DNA from: Geminicoccaceae bacterium
Lineage (GTDB): Bacteria > Pseudomonadota > Alphaproteobacteria > Geminicoccales > Geminicoccaceae
NCBI GenBank assembly: GCA_028279345.1
Contig: JANQNY010000003.1
Coordinates: forward strand, 1-64,000
Direction: 5' to 3'
Length of the DNA: 64,000 nucleotides
The notes below the pieces were generated by a model. The model saw only the letters and a program-made list of their open reading frames with translations, searched no databases and was not told where the DNA came from. The translations under genes and the position numbers were made by a program. This document shows positions 18,931 through 28,013 of the stretch, in pieces (position 1 is the stretch's first letter; every line of letters starts with the position of its first letter).

Positions 18931-19908
18931 ATGCGCATCGAGCAGGTGAGCCCGCACGCCTACGCGGTCGTCGCCGAGAAGAACCGCCTGTGCGACGCGA
19001 ATTCGGGTCTGGTTGCCGCCGGCCCCGGCCTCGTCATCGATACGCAGTCCGACCTGGGCCACGCCCGCGAATTGCAGGATCTCATCGCCGAGGTGTTCGC
19101 GAGACCGCCTGGCCTGGTCGTCAACACACACGAGGACCTGGACCATGTGTTCGGCAACCAGCTCTTCGACGGCGCCGAGATCATCGGCCATCGCTCGCTC
19201 CCTGAGCGGCTCCCGCACGCCGCCGACCCCAAGCGTATGGCGCGGACCGTCGGCTACACCAAGCAGCCGATCACCGGCCGCGTCTTCCGCTGGCTCGCGC
19301 CGGGCGCATTCGCCGCGGTTGAGCAGCTCGGCGGTGACTACGACTTCGCCGGCATCCGGCTCGTACCACCGACGCGGCTCGTGGATGATCGCTTCTCACT
19401 GAATCTCGACGGCTTCGCGGTCGAACTCATCCATGTCGGCCCGGCGCATCAAGAAGGCGACCTGCTCGTGCATCTGCCGGCGGAGCGCGTCGTCTTTGCT
19501 GGCGATATCGTCTTTCGCGAGTGCACGCCGATCGGCTGGCGGGGCACGTTCGACGACTGGCGGCACGCGCTCGCCGCCATCGACAAGCTGGCGCCCGAGG
19601 TGATCGTTCCCGGCCATGGGCCAGTCGGACGCACGGATGCGACGGGTGACGTGCGGGCGTACCTGGACCACGTCGAGAACGCTGCCCGCGCGCTTTACGA
19701 TGAAGGCGTTCCGGCGCTGGAGGCGGCGATGCGGATCGACATCACGCCGTTCGCGCACTGGAGCGTGCCCGCGCGACTCTACCCCAACGTCGAGCGAGCC
19801 TATCGCGGCTTCCGCGGCGACCCGCCGGACAAGCCCTGGAACTTCTTCAAGCTCTTCAACGGCATGTACCGCTTGGCGCAAGCTCGCGGGCTGCCGCTCG
19901 AGTTCTAA
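18931..19908 (+). CDS. MBL-fold metallo-hydrolase
   Basis: This 325-residue cytosolic protein has the metallo-beta-lactamase fold. The metal motif is a variant HxDxDH, residues 67-72 (HEDLDH), in which Asp69 replaces the middle histidine. Further ligands are the His in GPAHQEGD, the Asp in AGDIVF and the His in PGHGP. The C-terminal 80 residues are helical and may shape the active site. The substrate is unknown; relatives include quorum-quenching and glyoxalase-like enzymes. The ATG at 18931 is preferred to a GTG at 18916. Its TAA overlaps the stop of the convergent acetyltransferase gene. Confidence 0.82.
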   Translation: MRIEQVSPHAYAVVAEKNRLCDANSGLVAAGPGLVIDTQSDLGHARELQDLIAEVFARPPGLVVNTHEDLDHVFGNQLFDGAEIIGHRSLPERLPHAADPKRMARTVGYTKQPITGRVFRWLAPGAFAAVEQLGGDYDFAGIRLVPPTRLVDDRFSLNLDGFAVELIHVGPAHQEGDLLVHLPAERVVFAGDIVFRECTPIGWRGTFDDWRHALAAIDKLAPEVIVPGHGPVGRTDATGDVRAYLDHVENAARALYDEGVPALEAAMRIDITPFAHWSVPARLYPNVERAYRGFRGDPPDKPWNFFKLFNGMYRLAQARGLPLEF

Positions 19909-20417
19909 GGGTCGCTGGTCGTCAGCACCGGCAGTTCGGCCCAACAAATCGTGGTGTACGTGATGGGTTCGCCCCGCAGGGTTTCTACCCTGACGGGACC
20001 AGGCTCGCCGCCGAGGCGACGGTAGAAGTCGATCGCTCGCCTATGGTCGCTCACCACACTCAGCGACGCCGTCGTCTCACCATCGGCTAGAAGCCGATCG
20101 AACGCAACCGCCAGCAAGCGTCGACCGATCCCCTGAGACCGGTAGCGAGGATGGACATGCAAACTTTCGACGTAGGGAGCGGTGCGGCGTTGGACCAGGA
20201 TGAACCCCAAGATCGCCTCGTCATGGGCGACGAGCACGAAGTCCCGGCCAGCAAGCGGCTGCTCGCGCCAGCGGACCGCCATGTCCCGATCGAGCCGCTC
20301 GTCGAGAGCCGCCGCCGTGACGAACGGCGCATAGGCGTCGCGCCAGCTCGCAGCATGGACCGCGGCGATCGAGGGGCGATCCGTTTGGACAGCGTCACGG
20401 ATCAACACGATCTCCAC
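19905..20417 (-). CDS. GNAT family N-acetyltransferase
   Basis: This 170-residue protein has the acetyl-CoA-binding motif A as RYRSQGIGRRLL and the motif B region DHRRAIDFYRRLGG. It is a RimI-like single-domain acetyltransferase of unknown substrate. It is convergent with the MBL gene, and their stop codons overlap in the four bases CTAA. Confidence 0.85.
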   Translation of the reverse strand: MEIVLIRDAVQTDRPSIAAVHAASWRDAYAPFVTAAALDERLDRDMAVRWREQPLAGRDFVLVAHDEAILGFILVQRRTAPYVESLHVHPRYRSQGIGRRLLAVAFDRLLADGETTASLSVVSDHRRAIDFYRRLGGEPGPVRVETLRGEPITYTTICWAELPVLTTSDP

Positions 20418-20572
20418 CTCTCACCGTGCGCCGGCTCCGACAACCACAGGGCCCGGCGTCATGCGGCGATGTGATCGATGACGCGGAGCATGCGGAAACG
20501 ACCATAGGCCAATCGTCGAGCTACGTCCCCTGCGCGACGCAACTAGCCTGCGTTTGGAACCGCGGAGCAACC

Positions 20573-21283
20573 GTGCCCCTCGACCTCCTCTTCGTCGCGT
20601 TGACCCTCGGCATCGCCTCATCGGTGCATTGCGTCGCCATGTGCGGCGGCATCTCGGCGGCGCTTGCCAACGCGGCGCCGCGGACGGTCCGTGCGAGCCC
20701 GTGGCGGTTGGGGCTGCATCTGGCGGCCGTTCATGGCGGGCGGATCGCGAGCTACGCCACGGCCGGCGCTGTCGCCGGGCTGCTCGGTGCCGGCGCGGTC
20801 GCCGCCATCGCCCAACCGGATGCGCTCGTCGTTCTGCGCTATCTCGCCGCCGCCTTCCTCATCGCCATCGGCTTCACGATCGCCGGCTGGCTGCCGCTTA
20901 CCGACCGGCTGGGCACGTGGGCGATGCCGCTATGGGCAAAGGTGCAGCCGGCGATCCGCCGCCTCGCGCCCGGCGGGCCCGGATCGGTGCTCTACGGCCT
21001 CGTCTGGGGCTGGCTTCCGTGCGGCATGGTCTACACGACGCTCTTCTACGCGGTGTTCGCCGCCTCGGCCTGGGGCGGTGCTGTTGTGATGCTCGCCTTC
21101 GGCCTCGGGACCGTGCCGGCGCTCTTGGCGCTGGGCCTTGCCGCCGGCCACGTGCGCTTGGCACCGGCGCACGCCTCCTGGCTCAGGCAAGTGCTCGGGG
21201 CCGGCACCGTCGCGCTCGCGCTCCTGAGCGTCTGGCTCGGCGGACCCGACGGCCCCTTCTGCGCGCCGGCGATGGCGCCCTAG
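20573..21283 (+). CDS. DsbD-like/TauE-SafE-type membrane protein
   Basis: This 236-residue inner-membrane protein has about six hydrophobic helices. It carries two cysteine-containing signatures in membrane segments: HCVAMCGG (Cys20, Cys24) and GWLPCGMVYT near residue 135. These are marks of the DsbD_2 (PF13386, COG2836) group, often labelled sulfite exporter but related to the electron-carrying core of DsbD. The GTG at 20573 has GGAG 7 bases upstream. In many proteobacteria this family sits with cbb3 oxidase genes; none are seen here. Confidence 0.8.
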   Translation: MPLDLLFVALTLGIASSVHCVAMCGGISAALANAAPRTVRASPWRLGLHLAAVHGGRIASYATAGAVAGLLGAGAVAAIAQPDALVVLRYLAAAFLIAIGFTIAGWLPLTDRLGTWAMPLWAKVQPAIRRLAPGGPGSVLYGLVWGWLPCGMVYTTLFYAVFAASAWGGAVVMLAFGLGTVPALLALGLAAGHVRLAPAHASWLRQVLGAGTVALALLSVWLGGPDGPFCAPAMAP

Positions 21284-21323
21284 TCTGCCATCGGGTGCTG
21301 CGGCTTGCCGCATCGCCTGGCGG

Positions 21324-22619
21324 TCAGGCCGCCTCGGCGGTTTCGCTCACATCGGCGCGAAGCCGTTCCTTCGCGGCGCGGGTGATGTCCCAGCGGACCT
21401 CGCCGGCATCGGTGGTCTTGGTCCACGGCCAGCAGATGAGCTTGAAACCGTCTTCCGTGAGCTCGTCCATGCGGACGACCGGCACCGGCTCGCGAAGCAC
21501 CTTCGGATGCTCCTTTAGCGCCTCGATCATCGTCTGCTCCGCCTGTTCGACGGTAACGTCTCCCTTCACGTCGAAGGTGAGGTCGAGCCGCTTGGTATCG
21601 GCCGCGGTGCTGTTGGTGATCACGCTCGACCAAACCGAGTTGTTGGGGACGATGAGCTTGGAGTTGTCGAATGTCGTGATGTGCGTGCTGAACAGCGTCA
21701 CCCGGTCGACCGTGCCGGTCACGCCAGCGGCGGTGATCGCGTCTCCCACGTCGAACGGATGCTGCGTCATGATGAGGAGACCGGACGCGAAGTTCGACAG
21801 GGTGTTCTGGAGCGCAAAGCCGATGACGAAGCCGGCAGCGCCCAAAGCCGCAACCAGTGGTGTCACGTCGATGCCCAGCGCCGAGAGGCCGATGAGGGCG
21901 CCGATGATGAAGATCACGCGGCGTGACCAACGGACGATGAAGCGTCGGAGCAACTTCGAGCCGGTGCCTGCGACGCGGAAGAAGGCGGCAAAAATCCAGC
22001 TCAGGATGACGCCGGCCAGATAGGCGGCGATGATCACGGCAGCGAAGATGCCGACGCGCTGCGCGAGGGCCAAGCCGCCCTCCTCCGACATGGCCCAGGC
22101 GCGCACCTGCCCCCAAGCGGCCACCGGGTCCGTCCAGTCCACATTGATGTCGGTCACGGAGCGGGCGTACTGCTTGTGCGGCTCAGGATCACCGCCCTTG
22201 GACGCGTAGTCGGCAACGACAACCTCGAACCGCTCGACGAGCGCCGAGCGTTGCGCCAGGAGTTCGCCGGCACGCTCGGCGAGTTGCTCCGGATCGGCGC
22301 CCTCGACCACGGGGCCGACGAGCGCCGAGGCTGGTGGTTCCTGGCCCGCTTCCTCCGCCGCTTCGATGGCCGATATCTTGCGCAGTTGAAGCTGGATGAG
22401 GCCGAGTTCCGTGTCGGTCTCCTGGATGAGCTGTTCCCAGCGCGCGAGTTCGTTCTCGAGCTGAGTGACATTGAGCGGACGGACCAGAATGCTCAGCGCG
22501 GCGGGCTCAATCTCGGGCGCGTCGGCGCTAATCGCTGCCGAGGGGTCGGGACCATCCTGCGCCACAGCCGTCAAGGGCAATGCAAGCAGTATCAAGGCGA
22601 GGGCGCAAACAACGCGCAT
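21324..22619 (-). CDS. MscS-type mechanosensitive channel
   Basis: This 431-residue membrane protein has a signal peptide (1 to about 17, ending AVAQ) and a periplasmic coiled-coil region rich in Gln and Glu (about 45-150). It has transmembrane helices and the pore helix region ALGAAGFVIGFALQNTLS followed by the MscS beta domain and C-terminal domain (PNNSVWSSVITN region). It opens under membrane tension to release solutes. The ATG at 22619 is chosen because it starts the signal peptide and has GGAGG upstream; an open frame to 22709 is not used. Confidence 0.9.
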   Translation of the reverse strand: MRVVCALALILLALPLTAVAQDGPDPSAAISADAPEIEPAALSILVRPLNVTQLENELARWEQLIQETDTELGLIQLQLRKISAIEAAEEAGQEPPASALVGPVVEGADPEQLAERAGELLAQRSALVERFEVVVADYASKGGDPEPHKQYARSVTDINVDWTDPVAAWGQVRAWAMSEEGGLALAQRVGIFAAVIIAAYLAGVILSWIFAAFFRVAGTGSKLLRRFIVRWSRRVIFIIGALIGLSALGIDVTPLVAALGAAGFVIGFALQNTLSNFASGLLIMTQHPFDVGDAITAAGVTGTVDRVTLFSTHITTFDNSKLIVPNNSVWSSVITNSTAADTKRLDLTFDVKGDVTVEQAEQTMIEALKEHPKVLREPVPVVRMDELTEDGFKLICWPWTKTTDAGEVRWDITRAAKERLRADVSETAEAA

Positions 22620-22743
22620 CGCTGTGACCTCCAATGAGTTGCAGCGCGCGTCCTTTCCCATAGCTGACTCTAAGGTACAATGCCCCTGGTGCAGCGGCTC
22701 GGCGCGCACTCACCCGCGCGGCGCGAACGGTTGGCGATAGGCC

Positions 22744-22772
22744 AAAAAAAAGCCGGGTCATAGAGACCCGGC
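22744..22772 (-). terminator. Rho-independent terminator on the minus strand
   Basis: The stem GCCGGGT (22752-22758) pairs with ACCCGGC (22766-22772) around a 7-nt loop. On the minus strand it is followed by eight Ts (22751-22744). It is the strongest terminator in the window. It points toward mscS but lies upstream of that gene's start, so it must end a separate transcript. Confidence 0.85.
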
Positions 22773-22870
22773 GAGCTTGATCAGGGAGGCACTGGGTGCG
22801 AAGCAGAACTCCGCTTGCCGGCAAGCCGGCTCGAGCAAGGCTCGAAACAAGCGCCCCAGCGCGCTTGCTG
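22744..22870 (-). ncRNA. Candidate small RNA ending in a strong terminator
   Basis: No plausible protein gene lies between mscS and groES, yet the minus strand carries a strong terminator at 22772-22744. The preceding 100 bases fold into several hairpins, for example CGAGC/GCTCG, GCCGGC/GCCGGC and GCGGAG/CTTCGC. The upstream boundary is a guess: CTATAT (22886-22881) could be a -10, but the nearest -35-like TTGCAT is spaced poorly. It does not contain the conserved GGAAGCAGCC region of SRP RNA. It could be an sRNA or a processed leader. Confidence 0.4.
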
Positions 22871-23006
22871 CAATGCAACATATAGGCTGCGTCGGTGGAT
22901 GCAAGCCCTTTCGTGCCGAAAACTGAGGCACGGTTGTCACACCTCCGTGTCAAACGGCGCGAGAAGCGGCAACGCTTTGGCTGCTCTTGTTTTTTGTCGT
23001 TGCCCG

Positions 23007-23035
23007 CTTGACGCCTCTGCGGCGTTGCCTACGTA
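23007..23035 (+). promoter_or_regulatory. Probable groESL promoter
   Basis: CTTGACG (23007-23013) is followed after 14 bases by CCTACGTA (23028-23035), resembling alphaproteobacterial heat-shock promoters. Transcription would begin at or inside the adjoining CIRCE operator. Confidence 0.5.
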
Positions 23036-23039
23036 CGCG

Positions 23040-23066
23040 TTGGCACTCATGCAGGGCGAGTGCTAA
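23040..23066 (+). promoter_or_regulatory. CIRCE operator (HrcA binding site)
   Basis: TTGGCACTC (23040-23048), a 9-nt spacer and GAGTGCTAA (23058-23066) match the CIRCE consensus TTAGCACTC-N9-GAGTGCTAA with one mismatch. HrcA bound here represses groESL until heat or unfolded protein titrates GroEL. Confidence 0.93.
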
Positions 23067-23111
23067 CAAAGCCGTGCAACCATTCCTTACTACGCCTAAA
23101 TGGAGGTCATC

Positions 23112-23426
23112 ATGGGTTTTCGACCCTTGCACGACCGCGTGCTCGTCCGGCGCATCGACGCCGAAGAGAAGTCCGCGGGTGGCATCATCATCCCCGACAC
23201 CGCCAAGGAGAAGCCGCAGCAGGGCGAGGTGATCTCGGTCGGCCCCGGCGCGCGCGACGACCAGGGCAACCTCATCACGCCGGACGTCAAGGCGGGCGAC
23301 ATCATCCTGTTCGGCAAGTGGTCCGGCACCGAGGTGAAGATCGACGGCGAGGAGCTGTTGATCATGAAGGAGAGCGACATCTTCGGCATCATCGAAGGTG
23401 GCTCCACCGCGCAGAAGGCTGCCTGA
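23112..23426 (+). CDS. groES: Co-chaperonin GroES
   Basis: This 104-residue protein forms the heptameric lid of GroEL. The family start [12 protein letters not shown] and the mobile loop [19 protein letters not shown] are intact. The ATG at 23112 is chosen because GGAGG lies at 23102-23106; an ATG at 23100 would overlap that site. It is 48 bp ahead of groEL behind the CIRCE operator. Confidence 0.97.
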   Translation: MGFRPLHDRVLVRRIDAEEKSAGGIIIPDTAKEKPQQGEVISVGPGARDDQGNLITPDVKAGDIILFGKWSGTEVKIDGEELLIMKESDIFGIIEGGSTAQKAA

Positions 23427-23465
23427 TTCGGACCCTGGTCCGCTCAACCGATGATTGAAGGATAG

Positions 23466-25118
<1,653 letters not shown>

Positions 25119-25140
25119 TCGTCCACGCACGATTGGCAAG

Positions 25141-25178
25141 ACGAGCGGCGGGGCCCCTGGGCTCCGCCGTTCTCGTTT
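25141..25178 (+). terminator. Rho-independent terminator of groESL
   Basis: ACGAG-C-GGCGG-(G)-GCCC pairs with GGGC-(T)-CCGCC-(GTT)-CTCGT across 25141-25176, then TTT. It lies 23 bp after the groEL stop. Confidence 0.75.
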
Positions 25179-25275
25179 GCACCACTCGCGCAGGGGTTGT
25201 GCGAACACGAACTGGTCGCGTATGACGCAAACCGGTTTAATGAGGGGCATGGCGGACGACACGGAGCGTCGCTTC

Positions 25276-26262
25276 ATGCAGATCGTCATCACCGGCGCAG
25301 CCGGCTTTCTGGGAACCAAGCTCGCCCGGGCCATCCTCGCGCAGGACGGGCTCGCGATCGACGGTGAATGGCGCCCGCTGCAGCGGTTGAAGCTGCTCGA
25401 CATCGTGGCGCCCCAGGGTTTGCCCGACGATCCACGGCTCGAGGTTCAGGTCGGCGACATCGATCAGCCTGGCACGCTCAAGACGGCGGTCGACGCGCGA
25501 ACCGACGTCGTCTTCCATCTGGCGGCAATCGTGAGTGCCGGCGCCGAGGCTGACTTCGACCTGGGAACGCGGGTCAATCTCGAGGCGACGATGGCGCTTT
25601 TGGACGTCTGCCGTCGGCTGCCCGAACCCTGCCGGCTCGTTTTCGCGAGCTCGGTCGCCGTCTATGGTGGACCCGTCGTCGAGGGGACGATAACCGACAC
25701 GACGCACGTCGTGCCGCAGACCTCCTACGGCGCGCAAAAGGCGGCGGGCGAACTTCTGGTCGGGGACTACACGCGCAAAGGCTTCGTCGACGGCCGATCG
25801 CTGCGGTTGCCGACCATCGTGGTCAGGCCCGGCAAGCCCAACAAGGCTGCCTCGACCTGGGCGAGCTCGATCATCCGCGAGCCGCTGGCGGGTGACACCA
25901 CCATCTGCCCGGTCACGCGGACCACCGCCATGTTCGTGCTGTCGCCGCGTCGCGTCATCGAGGCCCTCATGCACGCGGCCGATCTGCCGTCCGCGGCCGT
26001 CGGCGTCGAACGGACCATCCAGCTACCCGGAACGACGCACACCGTCGACGAGATGCTGGCGACGCTCGGCGCCGTCGCCGGTGCCGCGGTGGTCGACCGG
26101 GTCCGCTTTGAGCCCGACGCCGAAATCCAAGCGATCGTCGACGGCTGGGCCAGCCACTTCGAGACCCCACGCGCCCTGAAGCTCGGGTTCCGGCCGGACG
26201 CCGGCTTCCGCGAGATCGTCGAGGCCCACATCGAGGACGAGCTGGACGGCCGGACCGCCTGA
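25276..26262 (+). CDS. NAD-dependent epimerase/dehydrogenase, DenD-like
   Basis: This 328-residue extended short-chain dehydrogenase has the NAD motif GAAGFLG at residues 7-13 and the catalytic YxxxK as YGAQK. The later motif RPGKPNKAASTWASSIIREPL is characteristic of the D-erythronate dehydrogenase (DenD) group, which oxidises C2 of D-erythronate. No other tetronate-catabolism gene (denK, otnC, otnI) is nearby, so the physiological substrate is open. The start at 25276 gives the family N-terminus; ATGs at 25249 and 25240 are alternatives. Confidence 0.78.
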   Translation: MQIVITGAAGFLGTKLARAILAQDGLAIDGEWRPLQRLKLLDIVAPQGLPDDPRLEVQVGDIDQPGTLKTAVDARTDVVFHLAAIVSAGAEADFDLGTRVNLEATMALLDVCRRLPEPCRLVFASSVAVYGGPVVEGTITDTTHVVPQTSYGAQKAAGELLVGDYTRKGFVDGRSLRLPTIVVRPGKPNKAASTWASSIIREPLAGDTTICPVTRTTAMFVLSPRRVIEALMHAADLPSAAVGVERTIQLPGTTHTVDEMLATLGAVAGAAVVDRVRFEPDAEIQAIVDGWASHFETPRALKLGFRPDAGFREIVEAHIEDELDGRTA

Positions 26263-26274
26263 CGAGGGCCCCGG

Positions 26275-27675
26275 CTATATCCCGTTCAAGAAAATGTGCG
26301 TTGCGACCGCTGCGGCAAAGCCCAGGGCGATGACCGGCATCCAGCGGAGGTGCGTCGAGAAGGTATAGCTGCCGTGACCCACGGCCATCAACGCCACACC
26401 GGCGGCCGAGCCGATCGACAGCAGGCTGCCGCCCACGCCGGTGGTGAGCGTCACCAAGAGCCACTGCGCGTCGCTGAGCACCGGGTCCATGCTCAAGACC
26501 GCGAACATGACCGGGATGTTGTCGATGACCGCGGAGCTCACCCCCAACACGATGTGCGCCACCGTCGCGCCGAGCCCGTCGTAGAGCCCGTCGGCGAGCA
26601 GATCCAGATAGCCGACGAAGGCGAGACCACCGACGCAGAAGATGATGCCGAAGAAGAAGAGCAGGGTATCCCATTCGACCCGAGCGATCGTCTTGAAGAT
26701 GTCGTAGCTCGGCTCCCCGTCGACCCGCGTCATGCGCAGGCGATAGAAGTGCAGCATGAGCAGGGACATGCCGAGCATCATGCCGAGAAAGGCCGGCAGG
26801 CCCAGGACCTGCTCGAAGCTGACGGCGAGCGTGATCGTCAGAAGGCCCAAGGCGATCGTGCGCTTGGCGCCGCGCCGCATCGGCTTGGTCGTTCCCTCGA
26901 CAACGGGACAACCTGCGGGTAGCCCGCGTCCCATGAAGGCAGCAGGCACCAGGTAGGCCACGACGGACGGCACGAACAACGCAAAGAACTCGAAGAACCC
27001 GAGCTTGCCCGCCTGCCAAACCATCAGCGTCGTCAGGTCACCGAACGGGCTGAACGCGCCGCCGGCATTGGCCGCGACCACCACGTTGACGAGACCGACG
27101 GCGACAAAGCGCGGCTGCGCGGCGCCGACGATGGCGACCACCGTGCCCATCACCAGAGCCGTGGTGAGGTTGTCGGCGACCGCCGAAAGGAAGAAGGCGA
27201 GCGCGCCCGTCGCCCAGAAGACACCGGTGTAGCTTAGCTGCGCGTGGATCAGCCGCAGCCGGAGCGCTTCGAAAACGTGCAGGCGGTCGAGCGCGGCGAT
27301 GTAGGTCATCGCCGCGAGTAGGAACAGCATCAGCCCGCCATACTCGTCGAGCCCATGAAAAACGGCTCGGTGCACCTGCTCGTGATCGAGCCCGTAGTCC
27401 GGCGCCATCCACGCGACCAGCGCCCAGATCAGGCCCGCGGCAAGCATCACCGACTTGCACTTGTGAAGCCCGGTTCGCTCCTCGGTCATGACCAGCACGT
27501 ACGCCAGCACAAACAGCACCAGCGCCGCCAAGGCGCGCGGGTCGGTCATGGGCGTGCGCGGAACCGCGGGACGCTCGAACGTGAGCCACGCAAAGAGGAG
27601 CCCGACCGCGGTCGTGACCAGCATGCCGACGAGCAGCGACCAGATGGCGACGGGCCGCCTGCGGGCTAGCAACAT
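26275..27675 (-). CDS. nhaD: Na+/H+ antiporter NhaD
   Basis: This 466-residue polytopic membrane protein has about 12 hydrophobic helices and belongs to the ion-transporter superfamily. The NhaD signature near residue 110 (LDEYGGLMLFLLAAMTYI, with acidic residues in the membrane) is present. So is NAGGAFSPFGDLTTLMVW, a conserved Asn-Gly-Thr region. It exports Na+ or Li+ in exchange for protons. It is convergent with the DenD-like gene. The 12-bp palindrome GTGTCCGGACAC stands directly before its start codon. Confidence 0.9.
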   Translation of the reverse strand: MLLARRRPVAIWSLLVGMLVTTAVGLLFAWLTFERPAVPRTPMTDPRALAALVLFVLAYVLVMTEERTGLHKCKSVMLAAGLIWALVAWMAPDYGLDHEQVHRAVFHGLDEYGGLMLFLLAAMTYIAALDRLHVFEALRLRLIHAQLSYTGVFWATGALAFFLSAVADNLTTALVMGTVVAIVGAAQPRFVAVGLVNVVVAANAGGAFSPFGDLTTLMVWQAGKLGFFEFFALFVPSVVAYLVPAAFMGRGLPAGCPVVEGTTKPMRRGAKRTIALGLLTITLAVSFEQVLGLPAFLGMMLGMSLLMLHFYRLRMTRVDGEPSYDIFKTIARVEWDTLLFFFGIIFCVGGLAFVGYLDLLADGLYDGLGATVAHIVLGVSSAVIDNIPVMFAVLSMDPVLSDAQWLLVTLTTGVGGSLLSIGSAAGVALMAVGHGSYTFSTHLRWMPVIALGFAAAVATHIFLNGI

Positions 27676-27680
27676 GGGCA

Positions 27681-27692
27681 GTGTCCGGACAC
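27681..27692. promoter_or_regulatory. Perfect 12-bp palindrome at the nhaD start
   Basis: GTGTCCGGACAC is self-complementary over 12 bp and ends 5 bases before the nhaD ATG (minus strand), in the place of a ribosome-binding site. No purine-rich Shine-Dalgarno is seen there. It may be an operator, or chance. Confidence 0.3.
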
Positions 27693-27834
27693 GACTGAAA
27701 GTGGCGGTCCGCTACGCCTCTTACGCGATTCTGGTTATTTGCGCCTTAACCACATGGTGCGAGAAGCCGGACCGCTCCATCCGCGAGCTGCGCGTGCGGA
27801 GCATTAGCTAGAGCGCCCTTCCTTCATCCGCCGC

Positions 27835-28013
27835 CTAGCAGGCTGCTGAGAAACTCTGGCCGGACCATTTCAGCCGTGACTCGATCGGTCTCAAACAGGA
27901 AATCGAAAGGGATGATGCGGGGCGGAGAAAGTCAGTCCGGAGCGTTGTTCAGCCACGTGGGCCTGGAAGCGCAGGTGCCGGCAACGCACCCCGCAACCGA
28001 ACAGCTAGCCTAA
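27835..28013 (+). pseudogene. Remnant of an IS5/IS1182-like element: left end plus truncated transposase
   Basis: The sequence CAGGCTGCTGAGAAACT near 27838 resembles the terminal repeat of a common transposon group. About 75 bases later an ATG at 27912 (or 27915) opens MMRGGESQSGALFSHVGLEAQVPATHP. This matches the start of DDE transposases that begin MRG...LFSxVxLExRVPxxHPLR. The match stops after about 27 residues and the frame closes at 28013. The remaining several hundred residues of a transposase are absent. The 160 bases on the nhaD side (27676-27834) show nothing recognisable apart from the palindrome. Confidence 0.55.

Noticed and set aside
22744..22950. Possible SRP (4.5S) or 6S RNA
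   Set aside because: The SRP core GGAAGCAGCC is absent, and I could not build a single long hairpin with a central bubble as in 6S RNA.
22528..22953. A 141-codon minus-strand open frame through the terminator upstream of mscS
   Set aside because: It runs across the strong terminator and the mscS start and resembles nothing. A noncoding RNA fits better.
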